This document shows positions 34,451 to 51,300 of a DNA stretch of 64,000 bases, piece by piece. This DNA is from Dendrobium chrysotoxum (lineage: Eukaryota; Streptophyta; Magnoliopsida; Asparagales; Orchidaceae): the NCBI GenBank assembly GCA_019925795.1, contig CM034315.1:2790001-2854000 (forward strand), given 5' to 3'. Numbering within the stretch: the first letter of the stretch is position 1; each line of letters opens with the position of its first letter. The notes beneath the pieces were generated by a model that had not been told where the DNA came from, made no database searches, and saw nothing but the letters and a program-made list of their open reading frames with translations. The position numbers and the translations under genes were made by a program.

Positions 34451-36345
34451 GTGGTCTATTTGCATGTTTGAAAATCTAAAATTTTCCCCCAAGGATGCCC
34501 CAACGCTTGAGTTGAGATGCCCCGACTCCTAAGCTCTCAGGTTTTTGGACATTAATTCGGTGCTCCCGCACGCAGCATGCACAACAGTGTTGTAAGTCCC
34601 TGAAGGGAGCGTCTGACGCCACAGCGCTGGGCAAAAAATTTTATATTTAAATATCCAAATCCACTATTTGAACCCATTCATTTTCTTAAGACAGCCAACA
34701 CTAGTGAGAGGGAGAGAGAGGGATTTTACAGAGAGAAAGGAAGGATTTGAGTTGCTTTTGATCGTTTTCAACTTACAGCGCAGTTCTGGATTGAGGTAAG
34801 TCACATTTTGTCAATCTCAATTTTCAAAAATACAAAAATTTTTCAAATTTTCTAACTTAATTTATAATTCTATTCGTGAAATTATAATTCTATTCGTGAA
34901 AAATGAGGATAACTTTCTATCTACAAAATCTTTATCATGTAATTTTTTGTATGCAATAGAGTCAATGATTAGGACATTTAGGTATTTTTCGGAGAATTTA
35001 CTCCTAAGTTTTTGAGATGTGCATTTTTTTTACTATTTGAAAAATAATTTAGAACCTAAAAAATAATGATGTAGTACAATTAAAGTCTTGAACCATTATT
35101 CAGCACAATCCCTGGTAATTTAATTATATTCTGAAATAGTAAATTTTTATACAGTAGTATATTATGTTCTCTACCATTATAGCACTATTTAAAAGTCTGA
35201 AATAAGCTTATTTATGTTTTGATTTTTGTATTGCAATGAATTATGTGGTTATGAGATTGAATTGTGTGATTTTGAAAAAGTTTTGATATGTCGTGGAAGT
35301 TCTGGTGTCGAATGTACAGAGAGTTATAAGGGCCTGGATATTTAACTATATGATGAGCATTGGGAGTCATAAGGGTATATTTTATGTTATGCTAGCACAA
35401 GGAGTCAGAAGACCCCGAATTCAAATATATATTTTAATGGGAGGTATAAGAGTCTGAAGAAAGTCTGCTACTTTCTATTCTGAATACGAAGTGCTATTTA
35501 TTTTCTTCACTGCACTAATATTTAAGTTTCTAACAACTACAAGCATGATTCGATTCAGTACAATGATTATTATGAAATGCTTTTAAAACTCAGCTATACA
35601 TTTAATAAATGAGATGATTTAAAATTTTAGATTAATAAATTTTGTCTACTAAGTTGTGCTAGCTCACCATTATTTCATCTTATAGTTTTAGGGTCTGATA
35701 AAGGAAAATGCCTAGTTGGGTAGTAGTGTTAGGATTTAATTTGAGTCTGTAGAGGTATTTCTTTCTTTTGATTTTTATACATTCATAACTAGTTTGCATT
35801 GCTCTATTCTATAGCCCAGTCAGCAGACATGCATGTACTGTATTTTTTATGATAAATAAAAAGATGATTTTTTGTGGATGAGTTTATTTTCAATTGTTAG
35901 CGGTTATATGTTTATTATTGTTTCGTCTTATGAATCTGTTAGTAGCTCTGTGTTTATTATTGTTTGAAAGTTAAAATATGGATGAAAATTTTGAATAATT
36001 TCTAAAACTTTGATCTTGGGATTTGCTTGTCACTAGCCAACACAATGGGACTGTACAGCCTACGAGTCTTATCAAGTTGGGTTGTGACGGTTTATCCCCT
36101 ATTTGAGGTGTTTTGATATGTTAGTTTTGAGTGGAATTTGATTATGTCGATCAATTGGATTGTACGGTTGTCTTAAACTTAAATACCGTCGATTGAGCTC
36201 ATAGAGGGTTGTAAGTGGGCAACACTCCACAAGCGCTGCAGCGCTGTATGCTAAAGCGCCACAACGCTGTATGCTAAAGCACCATAGTACTTCAGGCTTA
36301 GGTTGGGGACAGAGAGCGGAGTGTTATGGCATCTAATACCCGACG
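34451..36345 (+). repeat. Candidate gypsy-type LTR (solo or fragment)
   Basis: The composition resembles large LTRs of chromovirus elements: a start rich in GATGCCCCAACGC words, a leader-like purine run GAGAGGGAGAGAGAGGGA at about 34707, a splice-donor-like GAGGTAAGT at about 34794, a GTGCTAGCTCACC motif near 35655, and GGGTTGTGACGG at about 36079. Two 23-bp copies of a GCTGTATGCTAAAGC motif lie at 36240-36290. Borders and target duplication are not resolved. Confidence 0.4.
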
Positions 36346-36836
36346 TTGCGACAATATAAGCTAAGATGGGTCGTTTTTCTTCCCTCTTTTTTTTTCTTGT
36401 TTCACTTAAAGGATTGCATCCTTCTGTGCATTGAAAAGCCTTTTTTAATCTATTATGTGTTTAGAATGAAGAGAGATAAGAAGAATGTGTGAGAGAAGAT
36501 ATCTATACAAATTCTCTCAATTTTTCATAGTGTATTTCTTGGTGTTGTGGTGTTGTGGCTTTATGGTTTTTTCCCAATTTCAGTTTTTTCCATATTAAAT
36601 CCTAATGTTCTTTTCCACAGTTTTCGTTTCTTGTTTGTTTCGTAGCGCAGTTTACTTCCCAACATGATCCTCATGTAACTTTCAATATATTTTTCCATAA
36701 AATCAAACAACTAGTATAGTTTTTTTAATTTCTACCACTACGATGCAAATAAAGTCAAAACCCTAAAAGATTTATCTTTATTGTTTTTCAAAAAATAATA
36801 GCTATTATTCCCCTCTCTTATATTCAACCAGTCTTA
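36346..36836. other. Unassigned DNA
   Basis: Nothing recognised. Confidence 0.35.
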
Positions 36837-36950
36837 TGCTTCGTTTGGGATTACTTTTTTACTACTTAAAACAACTTTTTATTACAAAATTTTTTATTTT
36901 TGTAAAAAGCTACTTTAAGAAGCAGTAAGAAAACTGTCCCAAATGAAGCC
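36837..36950. mobile_element. Tourist-like MITE, family T, copy 7
   Basis: Starts TGCTTCGTTTGGGATTAC and ends ACTGTCCCAAATGAAGCC before TAA. Good fold-back symmetry. Confidence 0.8.
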
Positions 36951-37125
36951 TAATTACGCTCAATTTTATAATTAAGGGGAAAAAACCAAACATAGGGGCA
37001 AGCAAAAATAAAAAAATAAGTCCAAGTTTTTGTTGGAGTTGAAAAAGAAAAATATACACATTACAAATCCGGAGAACATATGGACCATATATAATCTGAG
37101 TTTTGTGTTCATTCTCTATTTTAAG

Positions 37126-37708
37126 AGTGATGGTGAAATAGATGGGGATATTATCAGCAGAATCCAAGTGGGATGGCTGAAGTGGAGGAATGCATCAGGC
37201 TTATTGTGTGATAGAAAAGTACCCCTCAAACTTAAGAGAAAATTCTATAAGATGGTGGTGAGACCTGCAATGCTTTATGGTGCTGAATGTTGGCCATTAA
37301 AAGAGAAGCATCATTTTAAGTTAAGTGTTGCAGAGATGAGGATGCTCAGGTGGATGAGTGGCTTTACCCTTAGAGATAGGATACGAAATGAGCATATTCG
37401 TGAAAAGGTTGGAGTAGCTCCAGTGAAAGATAAGATTAGAGAGAGTCGCCTTAGATGGTTTGGTCACATAAAACGGCAGCCTCCCGATGACCCGGTTAGG
37501 AAAATAGAGGTCTTAGATTTGACTTATGTTAAGAAAGGTAGAGGTAGACCTAAAAAGACTTGGTTAGAAAATATTAGAAATGATCTTTTTTTATTAGATT
37601 TAAACGAGAATTTGACTTTTAACAGGACACAATGGAGAAAAAGGATTCATGTAGCCGACCCCACGTAGTGGGATAAAGGCTTAATGTTGTTGTAGTTGTC
37701 GTCTCTAT
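37126..37708 (+). mobile_element. RTE-type LINE, 3' end of reverse transcriptase ORF
   Basis: An open frame to 37668 encodes about 180 residues of the C-terminal end of a plant RTE-clade retrotransposon polyprotein: SDGEIDGDIISRIQVGWLKW, CDRKVPLKLK, RPAMLYGAECW, AEMRMLRWMSG, LRWFGHIKRQPPDDPVR, RGRPKKTWLE and a last VADPT. The TTGTTGTAGTTGTC tail after the stop is typical of RTE 3' ends. The catalytic RT core is missing, as in a 5'-truncated insertion. The frame is undamaged, so this is the youngest of three RTE fragments in the window (others at 58840-59265 and 62657-63045). Confidence 0.9.
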
Positions 37709-37744
37709 TTTAAGAAAGTCTGTGAAAATTATTATATATTTATA

Positions 37745-37745
<1 letters not shown>

Positions 37746-37809
<64 letters not shown>
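37746..37809. repeat. (AAT)n microsatellite
   Basis: About 21 uninterrupted AAT units, just behind the RTE tail. Shorter TTA repeats lie at 37918-37960. Confidence 0.95.
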
Positions 37810-37811
<2 letters not shown>

Positions 37812-38210
37812 GTAAAAATCCGTAGTCATTATCCTAGCTTGAGCAAAGAAACCGGCGCATGTTAATCTCTCACACCAAGTTTACACGGAGCAGCAATAAC
37901 CTAATCTCCCTCCTAATTATTATTATTATTAGTATTATTAATTATTATTATTATTATTAAAACAAGAGGTTTTTGTTAGGTTTGACGTTAGAAATTTCAT
38001 ATAATTCCAAGAAGAGTCCTCTAATATGACATTGGTCGATTATTTAAAAATGATTTAGAAGTCCGATATTGATTTTTTAAAAGATAATTTAACGTAATTT
38101 TTATCAGAGATAAATAAAAAAAGTAAATAATTTAATTGGATAAACACTGCATATATATAATAAAATAATGAAATAGTCAATGAAAAAAATAAAATAAAAT
38201 TTTCTCAGCC
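37810..38210. other. Unassigned AT-rich DNA
   Basis: Contains the short TTA repeat at 37918-37960 and no recognised gene. Confidence 0.4.
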
Positions 38211-38310
38211 CGCCTGTTCAGCAGTTGGTAGGAGATCCGGCTCCTTAGTTCAAGCACGTGTGTATATTACGTTAAATCATTCAACTTAAAAAAAAATAAA
38301 AATAAAAAAG
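38211..38310 (+). repeat. Possible SINE fragment with tRNA-like head
   Basis: TTCAGCAGTTGGTAGGAG resembles an A box region and TAGTTCAAGCACG a weak B box 23 nt later. An A-rich tail follows at 38287-38310. Both boxes have several mismatches, so this is tentative. Confidence 0.3.
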
Positions 38311-39370
38311 TTTCAACTTTCAATTTAATTTCCACAATTATGTGATTTTTAATTATCTGAATAAAACTTCGCGTGTCATGTTTCAGCTCATCAGGTTCGT
38401 TCGCCTGGTAATCGTGTCGTTTTAGTTCAAGCTTTTAGAAGCTTTTGTCTTATATACTGACTTGTTTAAGATTGCCATTATCCGAATATTGACTGATTAA
38501 TCATAGCTCTGTCAAACCGTATATCTTCATCATGAATATCTGATTTTGATAATTAAGATTTTGAGCAAGTCGTATTTGTAATAATTTAATAAAATGTTAT
38601 ATTATTATTTATTATATTTTTTCAAAATATCATTAAAAGTATTTCTTGGTCATATTTTGTATATGTTCATTTACATTTTTCAAGAATATTTCTGACTAAA
38701 GATTAATAAATATTAAGCTATGTGTCTATAAGAGAATGTGATAAATTTTTTAGCCACTCAAGCAAAATAATCACATTTCAGGAAAAAAAATTGATTATTA
38801 CTAATAAATGTTTGGGAAAAAAATAAATAATTGTATTAATTTTGAGAGAATTTTAAATATAAAAAATCTTGATACAAAATTGATCATATGATCTGAAATT
38901 TTGAGACTAGTAAAATATATATGTAATTAATAATTATATAACACTTTGAATACCTTTTAATATTTCCTATAAATAAATAAATTAAACACACAAAATTGTG
39001 ACTCATTTATTTAAGGAGTTGCTAGCTCAAACATAACTCTTTTGCAAAGAATTAGAGCTCCGGCTGGTGATGACCGGCCGGAATCTGGTGGCCGCCGGCG
39101 AGGTTAGGTTCATCTGAACCGTTGAAACCAGAGACAGGAAGCTTATTATAAGAGTTTGGATATAATTACTCTAATTAATTAAGCTAATTAGAAATTAATA
39201 TGTGAGAGTAGAACCCGGAAAGTACGGCAATAAGCTCGGCCTGTGACGCAAGCCTACAGCATGTCTCACTTTCACACGTTGAAAACCTAATATAAAAAAT
39301 CTTTTCTTTTTTTCTTAAAAATAAAAGTCTAATTTTCTTCCTCCTCCTTTGATGTTGATTTACGAAGGTC
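38311..39370. other. Upstream region of the WRKY gene
   Basis: AT-rich DNA without recognised transposons. A short GC-rich island lies at 39055-39115 (CCGGCCGG, GGCCGCCGG). No coding function recognised. Confidence 0.4.
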
Positions 39371-39438
39371 TTGACTTTAATTAAATGTTATATATTTCTT
39401 AGAAGAGAGAAAAGAAGATAGCTAATCTATTAAGTCAA
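39371..39438. promoter_or_regulatory. Two W-box motifs before the WRKY gene
   Basis: TTGACT at 39371-39376 and its complement AGTCAA at 39433-39438, 130-195 bp before the ATG. TTGACY is the core site bound by WRKY domains. WRKY genes often carry such sites and regulate themselves or each other. The sites are short, so chance occurrence cannot be excluded. Confidence 0.45.
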
Positions 39439-39565
39439 CTGTTACAGGTTAATTATCTTTATAAGGAAGAAGAAGGAAGGCCTGAAAAAGCAGATTAATT
39501 AGAGATAAGAGAGATTAAAAGAGAAGTGAGAGCTTAATTAGCTCGCAAGAAGCTTGCAAGTAGCA

Positions 39566-43771
<4,206 letters not shown>

Positions 43772-44453
43772 AGCTTGGGGTTACATATGCAGATCAAAAC
43801 ATTTAATTGGAATTTTATCTTAATTACCATATAAACAGGATGGAAGTGGTGGAGGATGGTGTAGATATTGAAACTAATGAATGTCATTTAGCAAAACTTT
43901 TCTTGTCTCTTAGATATTCATTAAATATGAAATCACTCAAGTTTACCTTTTATATCTCATCTTCAACCTAGCTATATTCTATTCCCATAACAATTTGTAA
44001 AATTTAATTTTAATCATTAATGTTATTATCGTTATATGGTTCTTAAGATCTTTTATTTTCTTCTCTTTCGCAATTCAATTTTTGTTTTAATAATCTATGC
44101 ATGTCCTCAATAATTCCATTTTTTGGTATAATTGATCCAATTATCTTAGTTATCACAAGCATGTAAGTAACCTTTGAATATGTTTGACTAATATTATAAG
44201 CTATTTATGTACGATTATTTATTTTGAAAATCAAGATCAAGCCCACTTCTTCAAAATTTTATTACATGTTTATAGTTTTTCACTTGGTTTATAAAAATTT
44301 TCATCTAGTTTTTCATCTTCAAATAGCATATTTCAAGGTATCTCATTTTAAATGCCTTTTGAAAGTATTTAAATCCCTCTAATTAAAATTGTAACCGCAA
44401 ATGGTGCAATTATCGATATCAATCATCTAATTCAATTTTTATAGCTACATTTA
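43772..44453. other. 3' flank of the WRKY gene
   Basis: Likely 3' UTR followed by AT-rich DNA. No gene or repeat recognised. Confidence 0.4.
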
Positions 44454-44576
44454 GGCTTCATTTGGGATAACTTTCTTACTTTTTTTTTAAAATAGATTTA
44501 CAAAAATTTCTACAAGAAATTTTTTAACTAAAATGCCGCTTTACAAAACAGTAAGAAAGTTGTCTGAAAGGAAGCC
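44454..44576. mobile_element. Tourist-like MITE, family T, copy 8
   Basis: Starts GGCTTCATTTGGGATAAC after TTA and ends CTGAAAGGAAGCC before TTA, a clear 3-bp target duplication. It lies about 680 bp downstream of the WRKY stop codon. Confidence 0.85.
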
Positions 44577-44944
44577 TTAATTATAACTGATTGATTTTTG
44601 AGGAAGTTAATCTAGGCCTTCAAAAATAAATTGGATTGCTATGATTCATAGCAATTATCATGATAGTTGAGAAGGATATTTTGTTGGTTTTATAAGCATC
44701 TTCATAATAAATCTGTAAAAAGATGTATATAAACTTATTTCCCTATATGGTCATTATGCCCTAGCTAGTAACTTACTGTTTCTGGTACAAGGGGTTGCTC
44801 TCATTAATGGATGCAAGATGTTTATGATTGTCGCCTGCCTGTTTGTTCTATGAAGCACGCACTGAAAGATCTGCAGATTCAGATCCTATTCAAAGGAAAT
44901 CCATCTACTCTTCTAAGGTAATAAATCTGCTCTAATCTTCTCTA
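44577..44944. other. Unassigned spacer
   Basis: No recognised feature, though the part from 44850 could be the leader of the LINE relic that follows. Confidence 0.35.
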
Positions 44945-45540
44945 ATGAGGAAATGGATTTGTGCTGCTCCATTTGTGTTTACATTAGTTGGTAAATTTGT
45001 GCTCAGAAAACAAGGATGAAGATTATTAGAAAATTTTTTGTTTGCTAAGTTTGCTTGGCTTTACACTTTTGTGTCTTTGATAATAGGCATGCCCTAATAT
45101 CAATGTACATATAAAAGAGGATTAAACAAAAATATTTGATTGTGGATCCTATAATATTAATGGTTTTTCCATGAGATTATTTAGGTGGGTCTATTCTTTG
45201 GACTCCAATGTTGAATCTCTTATGAGTCTAGTTTGAATACTTTCTTGAGGACAAATGTTCACTTCATGAATTATAATATAATCTTCTGTCTTGCTTCTAT
45301 TTTTGGACACCCACCAAAAATGGATATGCGAACGCTAACCTTTAACCCTATCAATGATGGATATGATTGAGAGCTTTGAAGAAGAGAAATTGTTAAGTCT
45401 ATAAAAATCTAGATAGTGCCAAAAATGTTATTTCAATATATTTTTTTTTCATTTATGTTTATTTTAGAATTCATGATCGCTTAACTACTGATTGCTTCAT
45501 TCTTCATCATGAACTTAAAAAAAAAAGGTTTCTGGCGTAT
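44945..45540 (+). pseudogene. Decayed LINE ORF1 (DUF4283-like)
   Basis: Translated with frame changes, it follows the ORF1 at 23760-24050: ICAAPFVFTLVGKF aligns with ICALATPFEFTLVGKF, and later residues keep the order of a glycine, a decayed central part and a GLFFGLQC-like equivalent of KLFKWTPLF. Many stops are present. A 10-A run at 45519 may be an internal or terminal A tract. This is an older relative of the LINE at 23421. Confidence 0.55.
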
Positions 45541-45629
45541 GCGATAATCAGATAGCCAATTAGTTTTGCATGCAATAGTTCATCTTGAGAAGTCGTCATT
45601 CCTTGAGTAGTCCTCGAAGCCCACTTTAG

Positions 45630-47172
45630 AGATATTATCAAAACTTGGAGGAATTTTTGAATGCAAGAGAGCGAGGGAGAGGCAGGGAAAAGGAGAGAGA
45701 TAGATTTATTAATTTATCTTAGAGCTTACAGGAGTTCTCAATACATCAACCTATAACCTATTTCTAGGGATATCTACATGGTGTGGTGCCTTGCAAGAAC
45801 AACATAACCTAACATTGGACCAATTTACAACAATCTCCATCTTGGTCCAATTTTACAATAAAAGATAAAAAAACTATTTATTCGCAAGAATCCGTGTGCC
45901 TGTTGCAATCTAACAGGCTCCCTGCACTAACTCCATGAGCAAATCAACCAAATGGAGTCCAATCCCCCTAGCAAATGGCCTCCAGTGTGCGTTCCAATCC
46001 ATGGCTCTAGCTCACGTGCTTGCGTGCTATTCCTCCCATGATTAACACGCTCATGTCTTGTGAATCGCCTGCTCCAGCGCGAGACAACCATGCTCCAACA
46101 CCGAGCATCCTCCGGCTCACCAGTCTTCCCTAGTATTTATGCATGCTCCAGCCTACAACTTCACATGATCCACCCATCCAATCTCGAGTCCAATGCTCGC
46201 TTCTTATGAACTCATGCATGATCTGCTCCGAGGTTGTTGATCATGCCACTGATTGCCTGTACTGCCAGCACCATGGCCTTCCTTCCGCCTCTCACACATG
46301 GATGAACCCGCTTTAGACCTCATGCACAGGCTTCAATTCTGCCATGTATAGGCTCACGAACTTGATCCCGACACTGCTTGCCTCACTAGCTCACGGAACC
46401 AACTCCTCTCTTCTGCTCTGGGCATTGCTTTATAAGAACAGCCTAACTCCACCTCAAAGATCTAACCAATCTTTTACTCAGGGACATGCAAATACCACCT
46501 CCAATCTCCAGTCCCGCATAATACTATGCTTTCGGCTACTCTGTAAGATCATTCAAGAATAGCCTGCCTTCGCTCCAGTGTACACCTCCTGACTCGCATG
46601 CTCCGATCCTTTACGTGAACGAACCCAAGTTTGCAGGCACTCATCTGTTTCAAGCTAATGGAACCCATGCCTACGCAGCCCCTGTACGAGGCTCCGCACT
46701 TTGCGAGCCAGCATTCCTGTGCAGCCTGCTCCGGCATGCCTGCACTCCTATGCATCTCTCATCGTTTGGCCCTTGTTCATGATTTGAGCCCTGGTTCACT
46801 CTCTCACATGTGAATGCTCATGCGTGCCAATCGCGGCACACTTCTTACGAGAACCATCCCAGACACCAAGCCCGCTATACTTGTGCTACACCAGTAGCGA
46901 CCTTCTCTTCTCCATTTTCTTTGATAAGAATCTTCCTCCACCTTGAGATCTCAATAAAGCTCTAATACCACTTGTTGGATATTCTTGGGAGGAAGATGAA
47001 GTTCCACTTGAACTTCTTGGAAGAGAGAGAGAGAGAGAGAGGCAGGGAAGGGAGAAAGAGAGAGCTTCACAGGGAAATCTTTATTTCACTTCAATTGGGA
47101 TGCAAATGGATATATACATGATGTGGTGTCTTGCAGGAACAAGATAACCTAAAACTGGACCAATTTATAACA
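45630..47172 (-). mobile_element. Short non-autonomous LTR retrotransposon (about 1.5 kb)
   Basis: Two direct repeats of about 200 bp flank 1.14 kb of sequence. Read on the minus strand: 5' LTR 47172-46973, beginning TGTTATAAATTGGTCC; a primer site TGGTATTAGAGC (46970-46959) 2 nt inside; a GC-rich interior; a purine-rich tract ending at 45833; and the 3' LTR from 45832, beginning TGTTGTAAATTGGTCC. The interior has no gag, protease, integrase or reverse transcriptase similarity. It has the signals needed for copying by proteins of another element. The outer end of the 3' LTR is diverged, so its border is approximate, and no target duplication was found. The LTR length is intermediate for a TRIM. 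Confidence 0.78.
46959..46970 (-). other. Primer-binding site of the non-autonomous element
   Basis: Minus strand TGGTATTAGAGC, the plant copia-type initiator-tRNA primer site, 2 nt from the LTR. Confidence 0.8.
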
Positions 47173-47225
47173 AATATCAATCGCTATGATTAAGTGTTAG
47201 GCCTTATTTACCCACTGCTATGGGT

Positions 47226-48068
47226 TCTAAGATCAGTGGCGGAGCCAGAAATTTTATTCAGGAGGGCCTAAATTAAAATAGTTTTATTTGCTATCTCATT
47301 TGGAAGGTTAGAATACATTAAAATAGTTTTATTTGCCATCTCAATATTGGATCCAAGAGGAGAATGAAAAAAACATGGCCCTTAGAGCTTAGAAGACATA
47401 AACATCTGCCATAGGCGGTCTTTTTTTGGGGGCGAGAGAGGAGCGGAAGGGAAAACGAAAGCCGTGCTTGAGGTCGTGAGTTGCGAGAGAGAAGCAAAGG
47501 GAAAGCGAACCATTGATGCTTTTCATGTGTCCAAAAAATATGTTGGTAGCTTCTTTGGATTAATAAATAACTTAAAAGGAAGAATTAAAAAAATTAGAGC
47601 AGGTTTCCTCGTTGGCAAACTTGTTGCTCTGTTAAGCCACTAAAAAAATCTTCTTTAAGTCCCTTTAGGCTTTCAGTTTTAGCTTTAGCCAAATCCTTTA
47701 GAGGAAATCTCTCGAACTTGTTGACTAAAATCTCTTTTTATCATTTCGTCCACAATGGAAAGTCATTCCTCCCTCTCTCTTTCAATATTTTACCCCATTA
47801 GTCCTTCTCTCTCTACAGCTGAAGCATTGCATGGTGCGGGTAGAAAGTGGATTGAAGACTTGAAATGGAAAAAGCCTATAATAAATAAAATCAAACCTGA
47901 TAACGGGTTGTACCATAATGGATGCTTAAGCATGGAAGTGGAGAGAGAAAGACTAATGGGGTAAAATATTGAATGGGAAAAAGTTCTATATGTGGGCTTA
48001 TGCCATTGTTCTAAATAATTTTTTTTAGGGGGGGCACATGCCCCCCTCCCTCCGCCCATGTCTAAGAT
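47226..48068. mobile_element. Non-autonomous hAT transposon, 827 bp, with 8-bp target duplication
   Basis: TCTAAGAT stands on both sides (47226-47233 and 48061-48068). The element runs from CAGTGGCGGAGCCAG at 47234 to CTCCGCCCATG at 48060, so the ends are inverted copies of CAKKGGCGGAG. An 8-bp duplication with such ends identifies the hAT superfamily. It encodes no transposase. Inside, 47781-47815 and 47941-47973 are inverted copies (one mismatch over about 33 bp) that could form a large hairpin. Open frames across the hairpin are mirror artefacts of each other. Confidence 0.92.
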
Positions 48069-48088
48069 TATGACTACCTACTTGAGAT

Positions 48089-48309
48089 TGATGGAAGCAA
48101 AAAAAAAAAAAAAGAACAGAGAAAATAAAACTTTTCTGTTCTCTAGATATTTCACGGGCAAAAGAAAAACAGAAAGCAAAACTAGTTTTTTACTTCTTCA
48201 CAAAATTTTAAAACACATAAAAACATACAGTTTTAAAACCGTATGAAAATTTAAAAAAAATAAAATAAAAATTAAAACATCGTGTTGCTTGGTTTAGAAA
48301 AATCCAACA
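48089..48309 (-). repeat. Copia 3' LTR, 221 bp
   Basis: Bounded by TG at 48309 and CA at 48089 on the minus strand, directly after the polypurine tract at 48310-48320. Confidence 0.88.
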
Positions 48310-51300
48310 ATCTCCCCCTCAAACCAAGACTTTCTTCATCCCAAGCATCTTTAGTAGCTTTATGAACCTCGGTGTTGGCAATGCTTTGGTGAACAAATCG
48401 ATCAGCTACCTGATCCTTTGTACTACAGTGCTCCATGCTAATGTGACCCATCTTTACTGCATCTCTGATAAAATGGTAATGCACATCAATGTGTTTACTC
48501 TTGCCATGTTGTAATATATTTTTGGCCAACGTGATCGTCGACTTATTGTCCACATAAATTGTTGTAGCTTCATTAATCTCTCCATAAAATTTCTTTAATA
48601 AATTCTTCAACCACATTGCTTCACAAGCCGAAGTCGTCGCTGCTATGTACTCTGCCTCACATGTAGATGAGGCTACAACTTTCTGCTTTTGTGTGCTCCA
48701 AGTAAAGGCTGTATCACCAACATAAAATACATATCGACTTGTGCTCTTTCTTTCATCATGATCATTTGCCCAATCACTGTCACAATATTCAAGTAACCTC
48801 ATGTCTCCACTGCACTGATAATGAAGGCCAAACTCAACTACCCCACTGGTATATCTAAGAATCCTCTTTGCTGCAAACCAATGAGACTCCTCAGATTCTC
48901 CATGAATCTGCTCAATATTCCTACACTATACATAATGTCAGGTCTTGTCACTATCAAGTATCTGAGGCTCCCAATAAAATTTTTGTATAATATCAGATCA
49001 ACCAATTTCCCTTCTCCTTCTTTGTGAAATGAATTCTAATTTGCATTGGTGTTGGCACACTATTGTAATGATTCATTCTAAACTTCTCAAGCAATTATTT
49101 GGCTTACCTCTTTTGACATGTCCAAATGCCGTTATCTTTCTGATGCACTTTAATACCAAAAAATAATGACATGAGGGCAACATCTATCATATCAAATCTT
49201 TTGAATATAGATAATTTAAAGTCTGCAATCATTTGCTCATCATCACCTGTTATAAGCAAATCATCTATATATAAACATATAATTAATCTGTTGTCATTTG
49301 AGTCTATCTTCATATACACACCATATTCATAAGGGTATTTAGTGAACCCTTCTTCTCCAAAATGCATATCAATACATAAATTCCAAGCCCTCGGTGCTTG
49401 CTTCAAGTCATACAAAGCCTTTTTAAGCGATACACCATATACTCTTTTCCCTTCACAATAAAACCTTCAAGTTGATATACATATACTTCTTCCTCCAAAA
49501 CATCATTCAAGAAAGTCGACTTCACATCTAATTGATAAATCTGCCACCTATTCATAGTTGTAATAGAGAAAAATTAATCTAACTGTATCAAATCTAGCAA
49601 TCGGTGCAAATACCTCTTCATAATCTATCCCATGCTTCTGCTTGTACCCTTTAACTACAATTCTAGCTTTGAATTTGTTTACATCTCCATCAACATTCTT
49701 CTTCACTTTGTACACCCACTTGACACTAATAAAATTTTGACCTTTAGGAAGGAAGGTCAAACTCCATATGTCATTTCTCTCAATAGCATCAATCTCCTGT
49801 TTCATGGCATTCATCCATCTCTTATCTATAATTACCTCACTAAAAGTTAAGGGCTCATCATCTACATATAAAGCAATATGAGACGACTCCTCATTATAAT
49901 TTGTGGAGTCATATATCTCCTGCAAGCTTCTTGTCTTCACCTTTTCCATACCATTACTAGATGATTCTCCCAATCTCATTATAGTGTGTGGTGGTGTTTA
50001 TTGCTCTACATTATCAATATTTTTTCTAAATTTCCCACAACTGTGACATTCTCCTTGTTGCCTTTTTCAAGCCAATCCCAAGCTAAGTTCTCCTCAAATC
50101 TCACATCCCTACTCACTACCACTTTCTTTATTATAGGATTATATAGTTTATAGGCTTTGGACCTTTCATTGTATCCTACAAGCATGCACTTCTCAAATTT
50201 TTCATCCAACTTTCTTCTCTTTTAATCAGGTACATGAACATAAGAAATACTCCCAAATACTCTCAAGTGATTCACCTTAGGCTTATGGCCACTCCAAATT
50301 TCAAAAGGGGTTTGAGATGGAGTGCTTTTGATGTCACTCTATTCAACAAATACATAACACATGACACAGCTTCAGCCCAAATCAGATTGGTCACTTGCTT
50401 CTCGTTCAACATACTCCTAGCCAATCCTATAATGGTTTTATTCAACCTCTCAACTACCCCATTTTGTTGTGGTGTGTATCTAGTTATTAACTAATGGCGT
50501 ATCCCATTCTCCTTCAAATAAATTTACATCTCATGACTAATATATTCTCCACCTCTATCACTCCTCAATACCTTAATAAAAAGGCCACTCTCTTTCTCCA
50601 CAAGTGCTTTGAATATTTTTAGGTATTCAAATGCTTGTGACTTCTCTTATAGAAAATACACCTAAATTTTTCTGCTATAATCATCAATAAAGGTTAAAAA
50701 ATAAATAATACCTTCAATAAAAGTAGTGAGCATCAGTCCACATAAATCTGAATGAATAAACTCCAATGGCTTCAAGGCTCTCCATGATTTTCCAATTGGA
50801 AATGGTGCTCTGTTTTTCTTTCTTGTAACACATGCCTCACAGATCTTGGTAGCTTGAACATTAATATGTGGAAGTCCATCAACTATATTTTTTCTGGCTC
50901 ATGTAAGAAAGTATCTTGGAACTCAAGTGACCAAATCTGCAATGCCATAATCTTGCATGATTCTCTATAGAAGTTTTCAAACAACCATTTATATGCTAAT
51001 CATCTTCATGGGATACATTTTATTTGGATTCACCTTCACCTTGGCTTTCAGAAATTCATGCTTGCCTTTAATGGTACAAGTATCAAAAGAAAATATCAAC
51101 ACATATCCCTTTTGATTTAGTTGTCCAATACTAAGCAAATTATGCTTAAGATTTGGAACATAGAAGACATCTGATATCTTCTTTTCTCACTTCTTTTTTT
51201 GTACTAAAATATCACATTTTCCTTCCACAAATAATTTATTATCATCTCCTATGTATACTTCACTTTGGATTAAGTTATCCAAAGTTACAAACAAGCTTCT

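Noticed and set aside
46344..46813. Overlapping 60-72 codon frames
   Set aside because: They lie in the GC-rich interior of a non-autonomous retrotransposon, and none has retrotransposon or host protein similarity that I can see.
47755..48059. Two frames sharing similar peptides on opposite strands
   Set aside because: They are mirror images produced by the inverted repeat in the hAT element.
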